A DNA stretch of 32,249 bases from an uncultured bacterium (GCA_903909555.1 CAIVWG010000264.1:1-32249), one strand, 5' to 3'. Shown: positions 1 through 12,588, numbered from the stretch's first letter. Notes: a model not told the origin generated them from the letters alone. Made by a program: numbers and translations.

Positions 1-49
1 AATCGCGATTTGGCAACCATTCGCGGAACTCAAACGGGCTTGGACGTGG

Positions 50-712
50 CTACCAGCCGCGGGCGCGCCATTCGTCGAGATGGGGACGCTCGGCGCCCAG
101 GGTGGTGTCACCGCCGTGGCCGGGATAGACCCAGGTCTCGTCGGGGAGCGGCTCGAAGACCTTGGTGACGACGCCGTCGTACAGCGTCGTGAACCTCTCC
201 GCGTCCTCCCAGGTGTTGCCCACCCCGCCGGGGAAGAGGCAGTCCCCGGTGAACAGGTGCGGGTGGCCCTCGGGGTCGTCGTACAGCAGCGCGATGGAGC
301 CCGGGGTGTGGCCCACGAGGTGGATCGCGCGCAGGGTGATGGCCCCGAAGGCGACCTCGTCGCCGTCGTCGAGCAGGACGTCGGTGGCCACCGGGATGCC
401 CTCGGCATCGAGGCGCCCCGCCATGGTGGTCGCGCCCGTGGCGGCCACGACCGCGCCGAGCCCCTGCCAGTGATCGTGGTGCTGGTGGGTGGTGATGACA
501 GCGGCGAGGCCGTCGGGACCCACGAGGTCCATGAGGCGCTCGGGTTCCGCGGCCGCGTCGACGAGCACCTGCTCGCCGGTGTCCCGGCAGCGGAGCAGGT
601 ACGCGTTGTTGTCGTAGGGCCCGACCGCCAGCTTGCTCACGATGAGCCCCGGGAGCTCCCGGACGTCCGCCGGTCCGCCCACCCTCACCTCGCCCGTGTA
701 TGCCACTGTCAC
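50..712 (-). CDS. MBL-fold metallo-hydrolase (glyoxalase II-like)
   Basis: 220-aa ORF, GTG start; HxHxDH motif (THQHHDHW), GHTPGS and TGDCLF motifs; divergent from uvrA. Confidence 0.9.
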   Translation of the reverse strand: MTVAYTGEVRVGGPADVRELPGLIVSKLAVGPYDNNAYLLRCRDTGEQVLVDAAAEPERLMDLVGPDGLAAVITTHQHHDHWQGLGAVVAATGATTMAGRLDAEGIPVATDVLLDDGDEVAFGAITLRAIHLVGHTPGSIALLYDDPEGHPHLFTGDCLFPGGVGNTWEDAERFTTLYDGVVTKVFEPLPDETWVYPGHGGDTTLGAERPHLDEWRARGW

Positions 713-718
713 ACCCTA

Positions 719-728
719 CGGTTAGCCT
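719..728. promoter_or_regulatory. Divergent overlapping -10 elements: TAGCCT (723-728, +, uvrA) and TAACCG (719-724, -, MBL gene), each 6 nt from its start codon
   Basis: Direct reading: TAGCCT-gaccgg-GTG on +; TAACCG-tagggt-GTG on -. Confidence 0.5.
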
Positions 729-734
729 GACCGG

Positions 735-3620
735 GTGTCCGACAGGCTCATCGTCCGCGGTGCCCGCGAGCACAATCTCAAGGACGTCTCCCTCGACCTG
801 CCTCGCGACGCCCTCATCGTCTTCACCGGCCTGTCCGGATCAGGGAAGTCCAGCCTGGCCTTCGACACGATCTTCGCCGAGGGGCAGCGCCGCTACGTCG
901 AGAGCCTGTCGGCGTACGCCCGGCAGTTCCTCGGGCAGATGGACAAGCCCGACGTCGACTTCATCGAGGGCCTGTCGCCCGCGGTGTCCATCGACCAGAA
1001 GTCCACTTCGCGCAATCCCCGGTCCACGGTCGGCACGATCACCGAGGTGTACGACTACCTCAGACTCCTGTACGCGCGGATCGGCAAGCCGCACTGCCCG
1101 GTCTGTGGCGACGCCATCGCGCGCCAGACCCCGGGCCAGATCGTCGACCGCCTGCTCGACATGCCGGAGGGCACGCGATTCCAGGTCCTCAGCCCCGTCG
1201 TACGCGAGCGCAAGGGGGAGTACGCCGACCTCTTCCGGCAGTTGCAGGCCCAGGGCTACTCGCGCGTGCGCGTCGACGGCGTCGTCCACGGGCTCGACTC
1301 GCCGCCGAAGCTGAAGAAGCAGGAGAAGCACTCCATCGAGGTGGTCATCGACCGTCTCGTGGCGAAGTCGTCCTCCCGCCGGCGCCTCACGGACTCCGTG
1401 GAGACCGCCCTGCGCCTGTCCGGCGGCCTCGTCATCGCGGAGTTCGTCGACGTCCCCGAAGGCGATCCCGAGCGCGAGCGCACGTTCAGCGAGCACCTCG
1501 CGTGCCTCAACGACGACCTATCCTTCGAGGAGCTCGAGCCGCGGTCGTTCTCCTTCAACTCGCCCTTCGGCGCCTGCCCGGACTGCACCGGCCTCGGGAC
1601 CCGCATGGAGGTCGACGCCGACCTCGTGGTCCCCGACGACGAGCTGTCGCTGGACGACGGCGCGATCGCTCCGTGGTCGGGCGGCCACGTCTCCGACTAC
1701 TTCGCCCGCCTCGTCGAGGCGCTCGCCGACGAGATGGGCTTCGAGACCTCGACCCCGTGGCGGCAGCTCCCGGCCAAGGCGCGCAAGTCCTTGCTCCACG
1801 GCCATCCCACGGAGATCCACGTCCGCTATCGCAACCGCTACGGCCGCCAGCGCAGCTACTACACGACCTTCGAAGGCGTGGTGCCCTACATCGAACGGCG
1901 CCACTCCGAGGCGGAGTCGGATGCCAGCCGGGAGCGCTTCGCGGGCTACATGCGCGAGGTGCCGTGCCCGGCCTGCGGCGGTGCACGGCTCAAGCCGGTG
2001 AGCCTGGCGGTGACGGTGGGGGAGCGCTCGATCGCCGACGTTGCCGGCCTGCCCATCGGCGAGGCGGCAGATTTCCTCGCGGCGCTGGACCTCTCCGCCC
2101 GCGACCAGCAGATCGCCGCCCGGGTGCTCAAGGAGGTCAATGAGCGCCTGCGCTTCCTGCGCGACGTCGGCCTCGACTACCTCTCCCTCGATCGACCCGC
2201 CGCCACCCTCGCCGGCGGGGAGGCCCAGCGGATCCGGCTCGCGACGCAGATCGGATCGGGCCTGGTCGGGGTGCTCTACGTCCTGGACGAGCCCAGCATC
2301 GGGCTTCACCAGCGGGACAACCAGCGGCTCATCGACACTCTGGTCCGCCTGCGCGACCTGGGCAACACCCTCATCGTCGTCGAGCACGACGAGGACACGA
2401 TCCGCACTGCCGACTGGGTCGTCGACATCGGTCCCGGCGCCGGCGAGCACGGCGGCCAGATCGTCGTGAGCGGCCCCTACGCCGACCTCGTCGCGAGCAC
2501 GGACTCCATGACCGGGGCCTACCTCTCCGGCCGGCGCAGCATCATGACCCCGCTGGTGCGACGGCCCATCGATCCCCAGCGCGTGCTCACCATCGAGGGA
2601 GCGCAGGAGCACAACCTCGACAACATCACCGTCGACATCCCCCTGGGCTGCTTCGTGGCCGTCACGGGGGTGAGCGGGTCGGGGAAGTCCACGCTCGTCA
2701 ACGATGTCCTGTACGCCGTCCTGGCACGCGAGCTCAACGGCGCGCGCACCATCCCCGGCAGGCACCGTCGCGTCCGCGGGATCAGCGAGGTGGACAAGGT
2801 CGTCCACGTGGACCAGAGCCCCATCGGGCGGACCCCGCGCAGCAACCCGGCGACGTACACCGGTGTGTTCGACCACATTCGCAAGCTCTTCGCCGACACC
2901 ACCGAGGCCAAGGTGCGTGGCTACCTCCAGGGGCGCTTCTCGTTCAACGTCAAGGGTGGCCGATGCGAGGCGTGCGCCGGCGACGGGACGCTGCGGATCG
3001 AGATGAACTTCCTGCCCGACGTGTATGTCCCGTGCGAGGAGTGCCACGGCGCGCGATACAACCGCGAGACTCTGGAAGTGCTCTACAAGGGCAGGTCCAT
3101 CGCGGAGGTCCTCGACATGCCCATCGAGGAGGCACTGGAGTTCTTCCGCCCGGTGCCCGCGATCGCCCGTCACCTGCAGACCCTCGTGGACGTGGGCCTC
3201 GGCTACGTTCGCATGGGGCAGTCCGCCCCCACGCTGTCGGGCGGCGAGGCGCAGCGCGTCAAGCTCGCGGCGGAGCTCCAGAAGCGCTCGACCGGACGGA
3301 CGGTCTACGTGCTCGACGAGCCGACCACCGGCCTGCACTTCGAGGACATCAACAAACTCCTCGGCGTGCTCCAGTCCCTCGTGGACAAGGGCAACACCGT
3401 CATCGTCATCGAGCACAACCTCGACGTGATCAAGTCGGCGGATTGGATCATCGACATGGGGCCGGAGGGAGGCTCCGGCGGCGGACGCGTCATCGCGACC
3501 GGGACCCCCGAGGAGGTGGCGTCCGTGAAGGGGAGCCACACCGGCGGCTTCCTCGCCCGCACCCTCGTGCCGACTCCCTCCCCGACGCGTCGGCGCGCGC
3601 CTCGGCGGCGTACGTCGTAG
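735..3620 (+). CDS. uvrA: Excinuclease ABC subunit UvrA
   Basis: 961 aa; [51 protein letters not shown] and CEAC zinc motifs, LAGGEAQRI and [12 protein letters not shown] signatures. Confidence 0.98.
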   Translation: MSDRLIVRGAREHNLKDVSLDLPRDALIVFTGLSGSGKSSLAFDTIFAEGQRRYVESLSAYARQFLGQMDKPDVDFIEGLSPAVSIDQKSTSRNPRSTVGTITEVYDYLRLLYARIGKPHCPVCGDAIARQTPGQIVDRLLDMPEGTRFQVLSPVVRERKGEYADLFRQLQAQGYSRVRVDGVVHGLDSPPKLKKQEKHSIEVVIDRLVAKSSSRRRLTDSVETALRLSGGLVIAEFVDVPEGDPERERTFSEHLACLNDDLSFEELEPRSFSFNSPFGACPDCTGLGTRMEVDADLVVPDDELSLDDGAIAPWSGGHVSDYFARLVEALADEMGFETSTPWRQLPAKARKSLLHGHPTEIHVRYRNRYGRQRSYYTTFEGVVPYIERRHSEAESDASRERFAGYMREVPCPACGGARLKPVSLAVTVGERSIADVAGLPIGEAADFLAALDLSARDQQIAARVLKEVNERLRFLRDVGLDYLSLDRPAATLAGGEAQRIRLATQIGSGLVGVLYVLDEPSIGLHQRDNQRLIDTLVRLRDLGNTLIVVEHDEDTIRTADWVVDIGPGAGEHGGQIVVSGPYADLVASTDSMTGAYLSGRRSIMTPLVRRPIDPQRVLTIEGAQEHNLDNITVDIPLGCFVAVTGVSGSGKSTLVNDVLYAVLARELNGARTIPGRHRRVRGISEVDKVVHVDQSPIGRTPRSNPATYTGVFDHIRKLFADTTEAKVRGYLQGRFSFNVKGGRCEACAGDGTLRIEMNFLPDVYVPCEECHGARYNRETLEVLYKGRSIAEVLDMPIEEALEFFRPVPAIARHLQTLVDVGLGYVRMGQSAPTLSGGEAQRVKLAAELQKRSTGRTVYVLDEPTTGLHFEDINKLLGVLQSLVDKGNTVIVIEHNLDVIKSADWIIDMGPEGGSGGGRVIATGTPEEVASVKGSHTGGFLARTLVPTPSPTRRRAPRRRTS

Positions 3621-3623
3621 CCT
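3618..3623 (+). promoter_or_regulatory. -10 element TAGCCT, 6 nt upstream of the Rieske gene ATG; its first three bases are the uvrA stop codon
   Basis: TAGCCT-cggatc-ATG. Confidence 0.45.
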
Positions 3624-3629
3624 CGGATC

Positions 3630-4166
3630 ATGGCCCACGACGACAGCAGCACCCCGAATGATCGCGCGCCCCTGGTGACTCGCCGCGTTCTTATCGCGAC
3701 CGGGGGAGCCCTCGGCGCGGCCGCGGCCCTGGCCGCGTGCGGCGGCGGGAGTGCGGGAGAGTCCAGCGCGGCGCCGGCCACGACCCCGGCGCCCCAGCCG
3801 AGCCCCAGTTCCGCGCCCGCCTCGAGCTCGGCGCCGGCCACCAGCGCGGCCCCGGCCACGAGCTCCGCCGCGCCGGCCGGCGACGTTCTCGCCCCCGTGT
3901 CGGATATCCCGGTCGGCGGCGGCCAGGTGTTCGACGGTCCCAAGGTCGTCGTCACGCAGCCGGAAGCCGGCGTCATCAAGGGCTTCACCGCGGTGTGCCC
4001 GCACCAGGGCTGCCTGGTGAGCACCGTCACCGACAACGAGATCCTCTGCCCGTGTCACGGCTCGCTGTTCTCTGCCCAGGACGGAGCCGTGATCGCGGGG
4101 CCGGCGACCCAGGGCCTCGCGCCGGCCGCAGTCAGCGTCGACGGGGACAGCGTCGTCCTGGGCTGA
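3630..4166 (+). CDS. Rieske [2Fe-2S] domain protein with Tat-like/lipoprotein signal and Pro/Ala/Ser-rich linker
   Basis: TRRVLIATGG twin-Arg, LAAC lipobox, low-complexity PAS linker, CPHQGC...CPCHGS Rieske motifs. Confidence 0.9.
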   Translation: MAHDDSSTPNDRAPLVTRRVLIATGGALGAAAALAACGGGSAGESSAAPATTPAPQPSPSSAPASSSAPATSAAPATSSAAPAGDVLAPVSDIPVGGGQVFDGPKVVVTQPEAGVIKGFTAVCPHQGCLVSTVTDNEILCPCHGSLFSAQDGAVIAGPATQGLAPAAVSVDGDSVVLG

Positions 4167-4184
4167 GCGCCGTTCATCGAGCCC

Positions 4185-4190
4185 TAGCCT
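4185..4190 (+). promoter_or_regulatory. -10 element TAGCCT, 6 nt upstream of uvrC GTG
   Basis: TAGCCT-gggacg-GTG. Confidence 0.5.
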
Positions 4191-4196
4191 GGGACG

Positions 4197-6125
4197 GTGA
4201 ACGCCGAGCGCCGCCCGGCCCCGCGGAGTATCCCCGACGAGCCCGGCGTCTACCGCTTCCGCGATGCCGCGGGCCGGGTGATCTACGTCGGCAAGGCGAA
4301 GTCGCTGCGGCAGCGCGTCGGGTCGTACTTCGCCGACCCCCTGAGCCTCGGCTCACGGACGAGGTCCATGGTGGACACCGCCGACTCGGTGGACTGGGTG
4401 GTCGTCGGCAGCGAGGTCGAGGCCCTCCAGCTGGAGTACTCCTGGATCAAGGAGTTCGATCCGCGGTTCAATATCCGCTACCGGGACGACAAGTCCTACC
4501 CCTACCTCGCGGTCACCATGGGCGAGGAGTTCCCCCGGGCGCTCGTCACCCGGGGGTCGAAGCGGCGCGGCACGCGGTACTTCGGCCCCTACGCGCACGC
4601 CTGGGCGATCCGCGAGACGCTCGAGATCCTGCTCCGGGTGTTCCCCGTCCGCACCTGCAGCGCCGGGGTCTTCCAGCGAGCCGAGCGGTCCCGCCGGCCC
4701 TGCCTGCTCGCCGACATCGGCAAGTGCTCCGCGCCGTGCGTGGGCCGTATCAGCGTGGAGGAGCATCGCGCCCTGGCCGAGGACCTGTGCGCCTTCCTGG
4801 GCGGACGCGGCACCGAGATTCGTCGCCGCCTCGAGCGCGAGATGCACGAGGCCGCGGCCGGGCTGGACTATGAGCGAGCGGCACGACTGCGCGACGACGT
4901 GGGCGCCCTGGAACGCGCGTGGGAGCGCAACTCCGTGGTCTTCGACGAGGCCCTGGATGCCGACGTCATCGGGTTGGTGGAGGACGAGCTCGAAGCGGCC
5001 GTCGAGATCTTCCACGTCCGCGGGGGTCGGATTCGGGGGCAGCGCAGCTTCATCGTGGAGAAGGTGGAGGAGGCGCCCTCCGACGACATCATGGCGGGGC
5101 TCCTCCCTCCCCTCTACGAGGACGCCGACGACCTGCCGCCGGCCCTCCTCGTGTCCCACCTGCCGTCGGCCGACGCGATCGCCTGGCTCGCCGAGACCCG
5201 CGGCTCCCGCGTGGACGTGCGCGTCCCGCAGCGGGGCTCCAAGCGCGAGCTCCTCGAGACGGTCCTGCGCAACGCCGAGCAGCGACTGGCGCTGCACAAG
5301 TCCCGCCGATCCGGCGACCTCACCTCGCGGAGCGTCGCCCTCGAGGGCCTTCGGGACATGCTCGAGTTGCCGGAGGCCCCTTTGCGGATCGAGGCAGTCG
5401 ACATCTCTCACCTTGGCGGCACGGACGTGGTCGGATCCCTGGTCGTGTTCGAGGACGGCCTGCCGCGCTCACGGGAGTACCGCACGTTCGCGCTATCCCC
5501 GGACGGATCGCGCGACGACACCCGGGCCGTCGGGGAGGTGGTGCGCCGACGATTCCGCCGCGGACGGGAGTCCGAGTCGTCTGACACGCCCTCGACCCGT
5601 CCCCCCGTGTTCGCGTACCCGCCGCAGCTCCTGCTCATCGACGGGGGCCTGCCCCAGGTGCGCGCGGCCGCCGACGCGCTCCGCGACGCCGGCGTGGAGG
5701 GCGTGACCGTCATCGGCCTCGCCAAGCGGCTCGAGGAAGTCTGGCGAGCGGACCGCCGCGACCCGGTCATCCTGCCCCGGTCCAGCGAGAGCCTGTTCCT
5801 TCTCCAGCGCATCCGCGACGAGGCCCATCGCGTCGCGCTGCGGCTGCAACGCCGGCGGCGTTCCCGCGCGACGCGCGTGTCGGCCCTGGAGAGCATCCCG
5901 GGTCTCGGGCCCGCGCGGAGAGCCGCCCTCCTCAAGCACTTCGGGTCTCTCGGACGGGTGCGCGACGCCACCGTCGAGCAGCTCGCCGAGGTGCCCGGGG
6001 TCGGCAGTGCGCTCGCGGAAGCCATCCACCGCGGCCTCCACGTGGCCGGGACTCCGGCGGCCCAAGCCTCGGATCGTGACATCCTGGGGCAGCCGAGCGC
6101 CACGCAGGAGGACACCACCGCATGA
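4197..6125 (+). CDS. uvrC: Excinuclease ABC subunit UvrC
   Basis: 642 aa; N-terminal GIY-YIG-type start (PDEPGVYRFRDAAGRVIYVGKAKSLRQRVGSYF), UVR motif, C-terminal HhH (LESIPGLGPARRAALLKHFGS). Confidence 0.98.
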   Translation: MNAERRPAPRSIPDEPGVYRFRDAAGRVIYVGKAKSLRQRVGSYFADPLSLGSRTRSMVDTADSVDWVVVGSEVEALQLEYSWIKEFDPRFNIRYRDDKSYPYLAVTMGEEFPRALVTRGSKRRGTRYFGPYAHAWAIRETLEILLRVFPVRTCSAGVFQRAERSRRPCLLADIGKCSAPCVGRISVEEHRALAEDLCAFLGGRGTEIRRRLEREMHEAAAGLDYERAARLRDDVGALERAWERNSVVFDEALDADVIGLVEDELEAAVEIFHVRGGRIRGQRSFIVEKVEEAPSDDIMAGLLPPLYEDADDLPPALLVSHLPSADAIAWLAETRGSRVDVRVPQRGSKRELLETVLRNAEQRLALHKSRRSGDLTSRSVALEGLRDMLELPEAPLRIEAVDISHLGGTDVVGSLVVFEDGLPRSREYRTFALSPDGSRDDTRAVGEVVRRRFRRGRESESSDTPSTRPPVFAYPPQLLLIDGGLPQVRAAADALRDAGVEGVTVIGLAKRLEEVWRADRRDPVILPRSSESLFLLQRIRDEAHRVALRLQRRRRSRATRVSALESIPGLGPARRAALLKHFGSLGRVRDATVEQLAEVPGVGSALAEAIHRGLHVAGTPAAQASDRDILGQPSATQEDTTA

Positions 6126-6136
6126 GGAACGCATGA
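6122..6136 (+). other. 4-codon mini-ORF (ATG AGG AAC GCA TGA) overlapping both the uvrC stop and the rapZ start
   Basis: ATGA at 6122-6125 (uvrC TGA 6123-6125) and ATGA at 6133-6136 (rapZ ATG 6133). Confidence 0.3.
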
Positions 6137-6990
6137 GCACCCCCGAGGTCGTACTCGTCACGGGCATGTCAGGCGCGGGTCGGTCCACCGCGGCACGCGC
6201 CCTCGAGGACCAGGGCTGGTTCGTCATCGACAACCTGCTGCCCGCCCTCATCCCCGAGACCGTGCAGCAGCTCGGTGCGGTGGACGTCCCGCGGGTCGCC
6301 GTGGTGGTCGACGTGCGGGGCGGCGCGTTCTTCGACGAGACCCAGGCGGCGCTCACCACGCTCCGCGAGTCCGGCGCGGACGTGCGCGTCCTCTTCCTCG
6401 AGGCCTCGGATGGCGCCCTGGTACGCCGATTCGAGAGCAATCGCCGTCCGCATCCCCTGCAGGCGGGGGAGCGCCTCGTGGACGGACTGCGACGCGAGCG
6501 CGCGGCACTCGCCGATCTCCGGGGCGACGCCGACCTCGTCATCGACACGAGCGGGCTGAATGTCCACGACCTGCGACGCAAGGTCGAGGCGGCCTTCGGA
6601 GACCCGGGAGTCTTCCGGCTGCGGGCCACGGTCCTGTCCTTCGGATTCAAGTACGGCATTCCCGTGGATGCCGACGTGGTCCTGGACGCGAGATTCCTCC
6701 CCAACCCCCACTGGGTCGACGAGTTGCGAGAACGGACGGGACTCGAGCAGGAGGTCAGCGGCTACGTTCTCGCGCACGGCGAGGCGCGTGACTTCGTGGA
6801 TCGAGCCGCGGGCCTGCTGGACCTCATGTCGGAGGGATACCTCAAGGAGGGCAAGCGCTACGTCACCATCGCGATCGGATGCACCGGCGGCAAGCATCGC
6901 AGCGTCGCCATCGCCGAGGCCCTGGCCGCGCAGTTGAGCCAGCACGGCGTCGAAACGCTCGTGGTGCATCGCGACCTGGGCCGGGAGTGA
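6133..6990 (+). CDS. rapZ: RNase adapter protein RapZ / YvcJ-family P-loop nucleotide-binding protein
   Basis: GMSGAGRST Walker [31 protein letters not shown] motifs; start set inside the longer ORF 6007-6990. Confidence 0.95.
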   Translation: MSTPEVVLVTGMSGAGRSTAARALEDQGWFVIDNLLPALIPETVQQLGAVDVPRVAVVVDVRGGAFFDETQAALTTLRESGADVRVLFLEASDGALVRRFESNRRPHPLQAGERLVDGLRRERAALADLRGDADLVIDTSGLNVHDLRRKVEAAFGDPGVFRLRATVLSFGFKYGIPVDADVVLDARFLPNPHWVDELRERTGLEQEVSGYVLAHGEARDFVDRAAGLLDLMSEGYLKEGKRYVTIAIGCTGGKHRSVAIAEALAAQLSQHGVETLVVHRDLGRE

Positions 6991-7991
6991 CGCTCGGCAG
7001 GGTGACCAGGGTCGTGGCCTTCGGCGGAGGCCACGGCCTCGCGGCGACGCTGCGCGCGCTGTCGGAACTCCCGGTGGACATCACCGCGGTCGTCGGGACC
7101 GGGGACGACGGGGGCTCGAGCGGGCGACTGCGGGAGCACCTCGGCGTTCCCCCGCCCGGAGACCTGCGCATGGCGCTCGTGGCGCTCAGCGAACGCGGGC
7201 CGGGAGGAGCACCCGGGGGCGATTCGACCAGGACCCTGTGGGCCCGCGTCCTGCAGCATCGGTTCGGCGGACGCGGGGATGTCGAGGGTCACGCGCTCGG
7301 CAACCTGCTGCTCGCCGCCCTCTGGGAGGAGACCGGGGACGTCGTCGCCGGACTCGACCTGCTCGGCGGGGTGCTGCATGCGCGCGGGCGTGTCCTGCCC
7401 AACACGCTTCAGCCGGTGGTCGTCGCGGCGGACGTGCTCGACTCCGAAGGAGCCGGCCAGGCGCACGAGGTGCGCGGACAGGCTCGCCTCACCACGACGC
7501 GCGGGATCGTGACCTCGCTGCGCATCGAGCCCGCGCAGCCGCGCGAATGCCCGCAGGCCCAGGCCGCCATCGCCGCGGCCGACGCACTCGTCTTCGGTCC
7601 TGGCTCGTGGTACACGAGCGTGCTCGTGCACCTGCTCGTCCCCGGGATCGCTCGGGCGGTTGCGGCGTCCGACGCCCTGCGCATTCTCGTGCTCAACTCG
7701 GCGCCGCAGCAGGGGGAGACCGAGGGGTTCGGGGCCGACACCTACCTGCGCACCTGGCGCGAGCTCTTGCCGGAACTGGCACTCGACGTCGTCCTCGCGG
7801 ACCCCTCCTGCGTGGGCGACCGGGGCAGGCTTCTCGCCGCGACCAGGGCCCTGGGCGCGCGCGTCCACCTGGCCGAGGTGCTCCAGACGCCCGGTGGCGC
7901 CCACGACCCCGACCGGCTCGCCTCGGCACTGGAATCGGTGCTCCTGGCGGTCCCTGCGCGCCAGGATTCCCGGGGGCCCGTGCAAGGATGA
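6987..7991 (+). CDS. yvcK: Gluconeogenesis factor YvcK/GlmR (CofD-like)
   Basis: [41 protein letters not shown] overlap with rapZ; start inside the longer ORF 6879-7991 (GTG 7002 also possible). Confidence 0.93.
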   Translation: MTLGRVTRVVAFGGGHGLAATLRALSELPVDITAVVGTGDDGGSSGRLREHLGVPPPGDLRMALVALSERGPGGAPGGDSTRTLWARVLQHRFGGRGDVEGHALGNLLLAALWEETGDVVAGLDLLGGVLHARGRVLPNTLQPVVVAADVLDSEGAGQAHEVRGQARLTTTRGIVTSLRIEPAQPRECPQAQAAIAAADALVFGPGSWYTSVLVHLLVPGIARAVAASDALRILVLNSAPQQGETEGFGADTYLRTWRELLPELALDVVLADPSCVGDRGRLLAATRALGARVHLAEVLQTPGGAHDPDRLASALESVLLAVPARQDSRGPVQG

Positions 7992-9073
7992 CGACCATGG
8001 CCCTGACCGCCGAGGTGAAGGACGAACTCAGTCGGCTCCCCGTCACGAAGGCCTGCTGCCGCAAGGCGGAGGTATCCGCGCTCCTGCGCTTCTCCGGGGG
8101 GCTCCACCTCATCGCCGGCTCCATCGTCGTGGAGGCCGATCTCGATGCGGGAGCCACGGCCCGGCGCCTGCGCAAGGACCTGTCCGAAGTCTTCGGGCAG
8201 GAGAGCGAGATCACGGTCGTCCAGCCCTCCGGCATGCGCAAGGCCAACCGCTATCTCGTGCGCGTCGTGCAGGGCGGTGAGCACCTGGCCCGTCAGGCCG
8301 GGCTCGTCGACGGCAGCGGTCGACCCGTGCGCGGACTCCCTCCGGCGGTCGTGAGCGGCGGCCTGTGCGATGCCGAGTCCGCGTGGCGAGGCGCCTTCCT
8401 CGCGCATGGCTCGCTCACCGAGCCCGGACGCTCCTCGGCCCTGGAGATCACCTGTCCCGGTCCCGAGGCCGCGCTGGCGCTGGTCGGCGCCGCCCGTCGA
8501 CTCGGCATCCCGGCGAAGTCGCGCGAGGTCCGCGGCGTCGACCGGGTGGTGATCCGCGACGGAGATGCCATCAGCGCGGTCCTCACGCGGATGGGCGCCC
8601 ATTCGTCCGTGCTGGTCTGGGAGGAGCGCCGCATGCGCCGCGAGGTGCGCGCGACCGCCAACCGCCTGGCCAATTTCGACGATGCGAACCTGCGTCGATC
8701 GGCACGAGCGGCCGTGGCCGCCGGCGCCCGCGTACGCCGGGCGCTGGAGATCCTCGGGGACGACGTGCCCGACCATCTCGCGGAGGCCGGACGTCTGCGC
8801 CTGGAGCACAAGCAGGCCAGCCTGGAAGAGCTCGGCGCGCTTGCGGACCCACCCATGACCAAGGACGCCGTGGCCGGACGCATCAGGCGCCTGCTGGCGA
8901 TGGCGGACAAGCGGGCGGCGGACCTGGGAATCCCGGGCACGGAGGCGGCGCTCGACGCGGATCTGGCAGGCGAACTCGGAGACGACCTCGACGCCGAGGC
9001 CTTCGAGCCTCACCGGTCCGATGACGCGCCCCTGGCGTCATGGGGTGCCTCCGCGGAGATCAGCGCGACCTGA
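7988..9073 (+). CDS. whiA: Sporulation/cell-division transcriptional regulator WhiA
   Basis: [12 protein letters not shown]...[36 protein letters not shown]-terminal HTH; ATGA overlap with yvcK; start inside the longer ORF 7238-9073. Confidence 0.95.
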   Translation: MTTMALTAEVKDELSRLPVTKACCRKAEVSALLRFSGGLHLIAGSIVVEADLDAGATARRLRKDLSEVFGQESEITVVQPSGMRKANRYLVRVVQGGEHLARQAGLVDGSGRPVRGLPPAVVSGGLCDAESAWRGAFLAHGSLTEPGRSSALEITCPGPEAALALVGAARRLGIPAKSREVRGVDRVVIRDGDAISAVLTRMGAHSSVLVWEERRMRREVRATANRLANFDDANLRRSARAAVAAGARVRRALEILGDDVPDHLAEAGRLRLEHKQASLEELGALADPPMTKDAVAGRIRRLLAMADKRAADLGIPGTEAALDADLAGELGDDLDAEAFEPHRSDDAPLASWGASAEISAT

Positions 9074-9075
9074 CC

Positions 9076-9115
9076 GATCGGGGCCCGGTCATCGCACGCG
9101 GGCTCGGCCCCCGAT
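9076..9115. terminator. Imperfect inverted repeat between whiA and gap (gatcggggcc ... ggcccccgat), possible hairpin
   Basis: Arms ATCGGGGCC / GGCCCCCGAT with a 1-nt bulge; no U-tract seen. Confidence 0.3.
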
Positions 9116-9126
9116 TCGTCGCTGGC

Positions 9127-11371
<2,245 letters not shown>

Positions 11372-11375
<4 letters not shown>

Positions 11376-12169
11376 CCGATCCGCGCACTCCGCTGATGGC
11401 CGGCAACTGGAAGATGAACCTCAATCACTTCGAGGCCATCGCTCTCGTCCAGCGCCTGGCGTTCGCGCTCAACGGGGACGACTTCGACGCGCTCGATGTG
11501 GCTGTGCTGCCGCCGTTCACCGATCTGCGCTCCGTGCAGACGCTCATCGACGGTGACGGATATCGAATCGCCTACGGGGCGCAGGACATCTCGCCCCATG
11601 AGTCCGGCGCCTACACGGGCGAGATCTCTGGCGCAATGCTGAGCAAACTGGGATGCACCTACGTCATCGCCGGCCACAGCGAGCGTCGGCAGTTCCACGC
11701 CGAGGACGACGCCCTCGTGGCGGCCAAGGCTCGTGCGGCGCTGCGATCCGGACTCGTGCCCATCGTGTGCGTGGGCGAGGGGCTGGACGTGCGGGAGGCG
11801 GGGGAGCAGGTGGGCTTCACCGTGGCGCAGCTGGCCGGCAGCCTCGACGGGATCGCCTCCGACCAGGTCGCACGGTCGGTCATCGCCTACGAGCCCGTCT
11901 GGGCCATCGGCACCGGCAAGGTGGCCACCCCCGCGGACGCCCAGGAGGTCTGCGGCGCCCTGAGGTCGTGGGTCGCCGACGCCCATGGGGCGGACACGGC
12001 GGCGGCCGTGCGCGTGCTGTACGGCGGGTCCGTCAAGGCGTCCAACGTCGCATCGATCATGGCCGAGCCCGATGTCGACGGCTCTCTGGTCGGGGGCGCC
12101 AGCCTGGACCCGGACGAGTTCGTCAGCATCGTGAGGTACCGCCTCCACCCGGATCCGGAGGCCGCATGA
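11372..12169 (+). CDS. tpiA: Triose-phosphate isomerase
   Basis: [54 protein letters not shown] overlap with pgk. Confidence 0.98.
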
Positions 12170-12192
12170 TCGCCCTCGGGTGCGTGGGGGAG

Positions 12193-12214
12193 GGCCGGTG
12201 CGCGGGCTCCGGCC
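12193..12214. terminator. Inverted repeat GGCCGG-N10-CCGGCC between tpiA and secG
   Basis: Perfect 6-bp arms, no T-tract. Confidence 0.25.
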
Positions 12215-12227
12215 GACAGTCGCGTGG

Positions 12228-12233
12228 TACCGT
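12228..12233 (+). promoter_or_regulatory. Possible extended -10 (TGG-TACCGT) for secG
   Basis: cgcgTGGTACCGTcggg, about 54 nt upstream of secG ATG; no clear -35. Confidence 0.25.
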
Positions 12234-12287
12234 CGGGACACGCCTTGACCGGTCGCTCTGCGGCCCCGCCCGAGAGGTTCCCGCTGC

Positions 12288-12536
12288 ATGATCACAGCAC
12301 TTCTGGTCGCGCTGTCGGTGCTGCTCGTGATCACCAGCGTCCTGCTCGTCGTCCTCATCCTCCTGCACCGCGGCAAGGGCGGTGGCCTGTCGGATCTCTT
12401 CGGGGGCGGTGTGTCCTCGAGCATCGGCGGATCCTCCGTGGCCGAGAAGAATCTCGACCGCCTCACGATCGGCATCGGCTTGATCTGGGCGGCCTGCATC
12501 GTCGCCGTCGGCCTGCTCGTGCGTACGGGCACGTGA
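12288..12536 (+). CDS. secG: Preprotein translocase subunit SecG
   Basis: 82 aa, two hydrophobic segments, LILLHRGKGGGLSDLFGGGVSSSIGGSSVAEKNLDR. Confidence 0.93.
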   Translation: MITALLVALSVLLVITSVLLVVLILLHRGKGGGLSDLFGGGVSSSIGGSSVAEKNLDRLTIGIGLIWAACIVAVGLLVRTGT

Positions 12537-12588
12537 GCTCTCCGTGACACTTCATCGCGTTCACGTCTCAGGACATTGGGAGGGTTGA

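Noticed and set aside
1-10. AATCGCGATT perfect 10-bp palindrome at the window edge
   Set aside because: Short, at the truncated edge downstream of the MBL gene; no further support.
690-734. SOS/LexA box or LexA-independent damage promoter upstream of uvrA (and of uvrC, 4160-4196)
   Set aside because: No GAAC-N4-GTTC-type dyad and no TTGTCAGTGG-like -35 with TAGGGT-type spacing could be read there.
3769-3880. Imperfect GC-rich direct repeats in the Rieske gene
   Set aside because: Simply encode the Ala/Pro/Ser low-complexity linker; no evidence for a mobile or regulatory repeat.
1518-4058. 846-aa minus-strand ORF antisense to uvrA and the Rieske gene
   Set aside because: No recognisable motifs, Arg/Gly/Ala/His/Asp-rich composition typical of the shadow frame of high-GC3 genes; fully overlaps well-supported uvrA.
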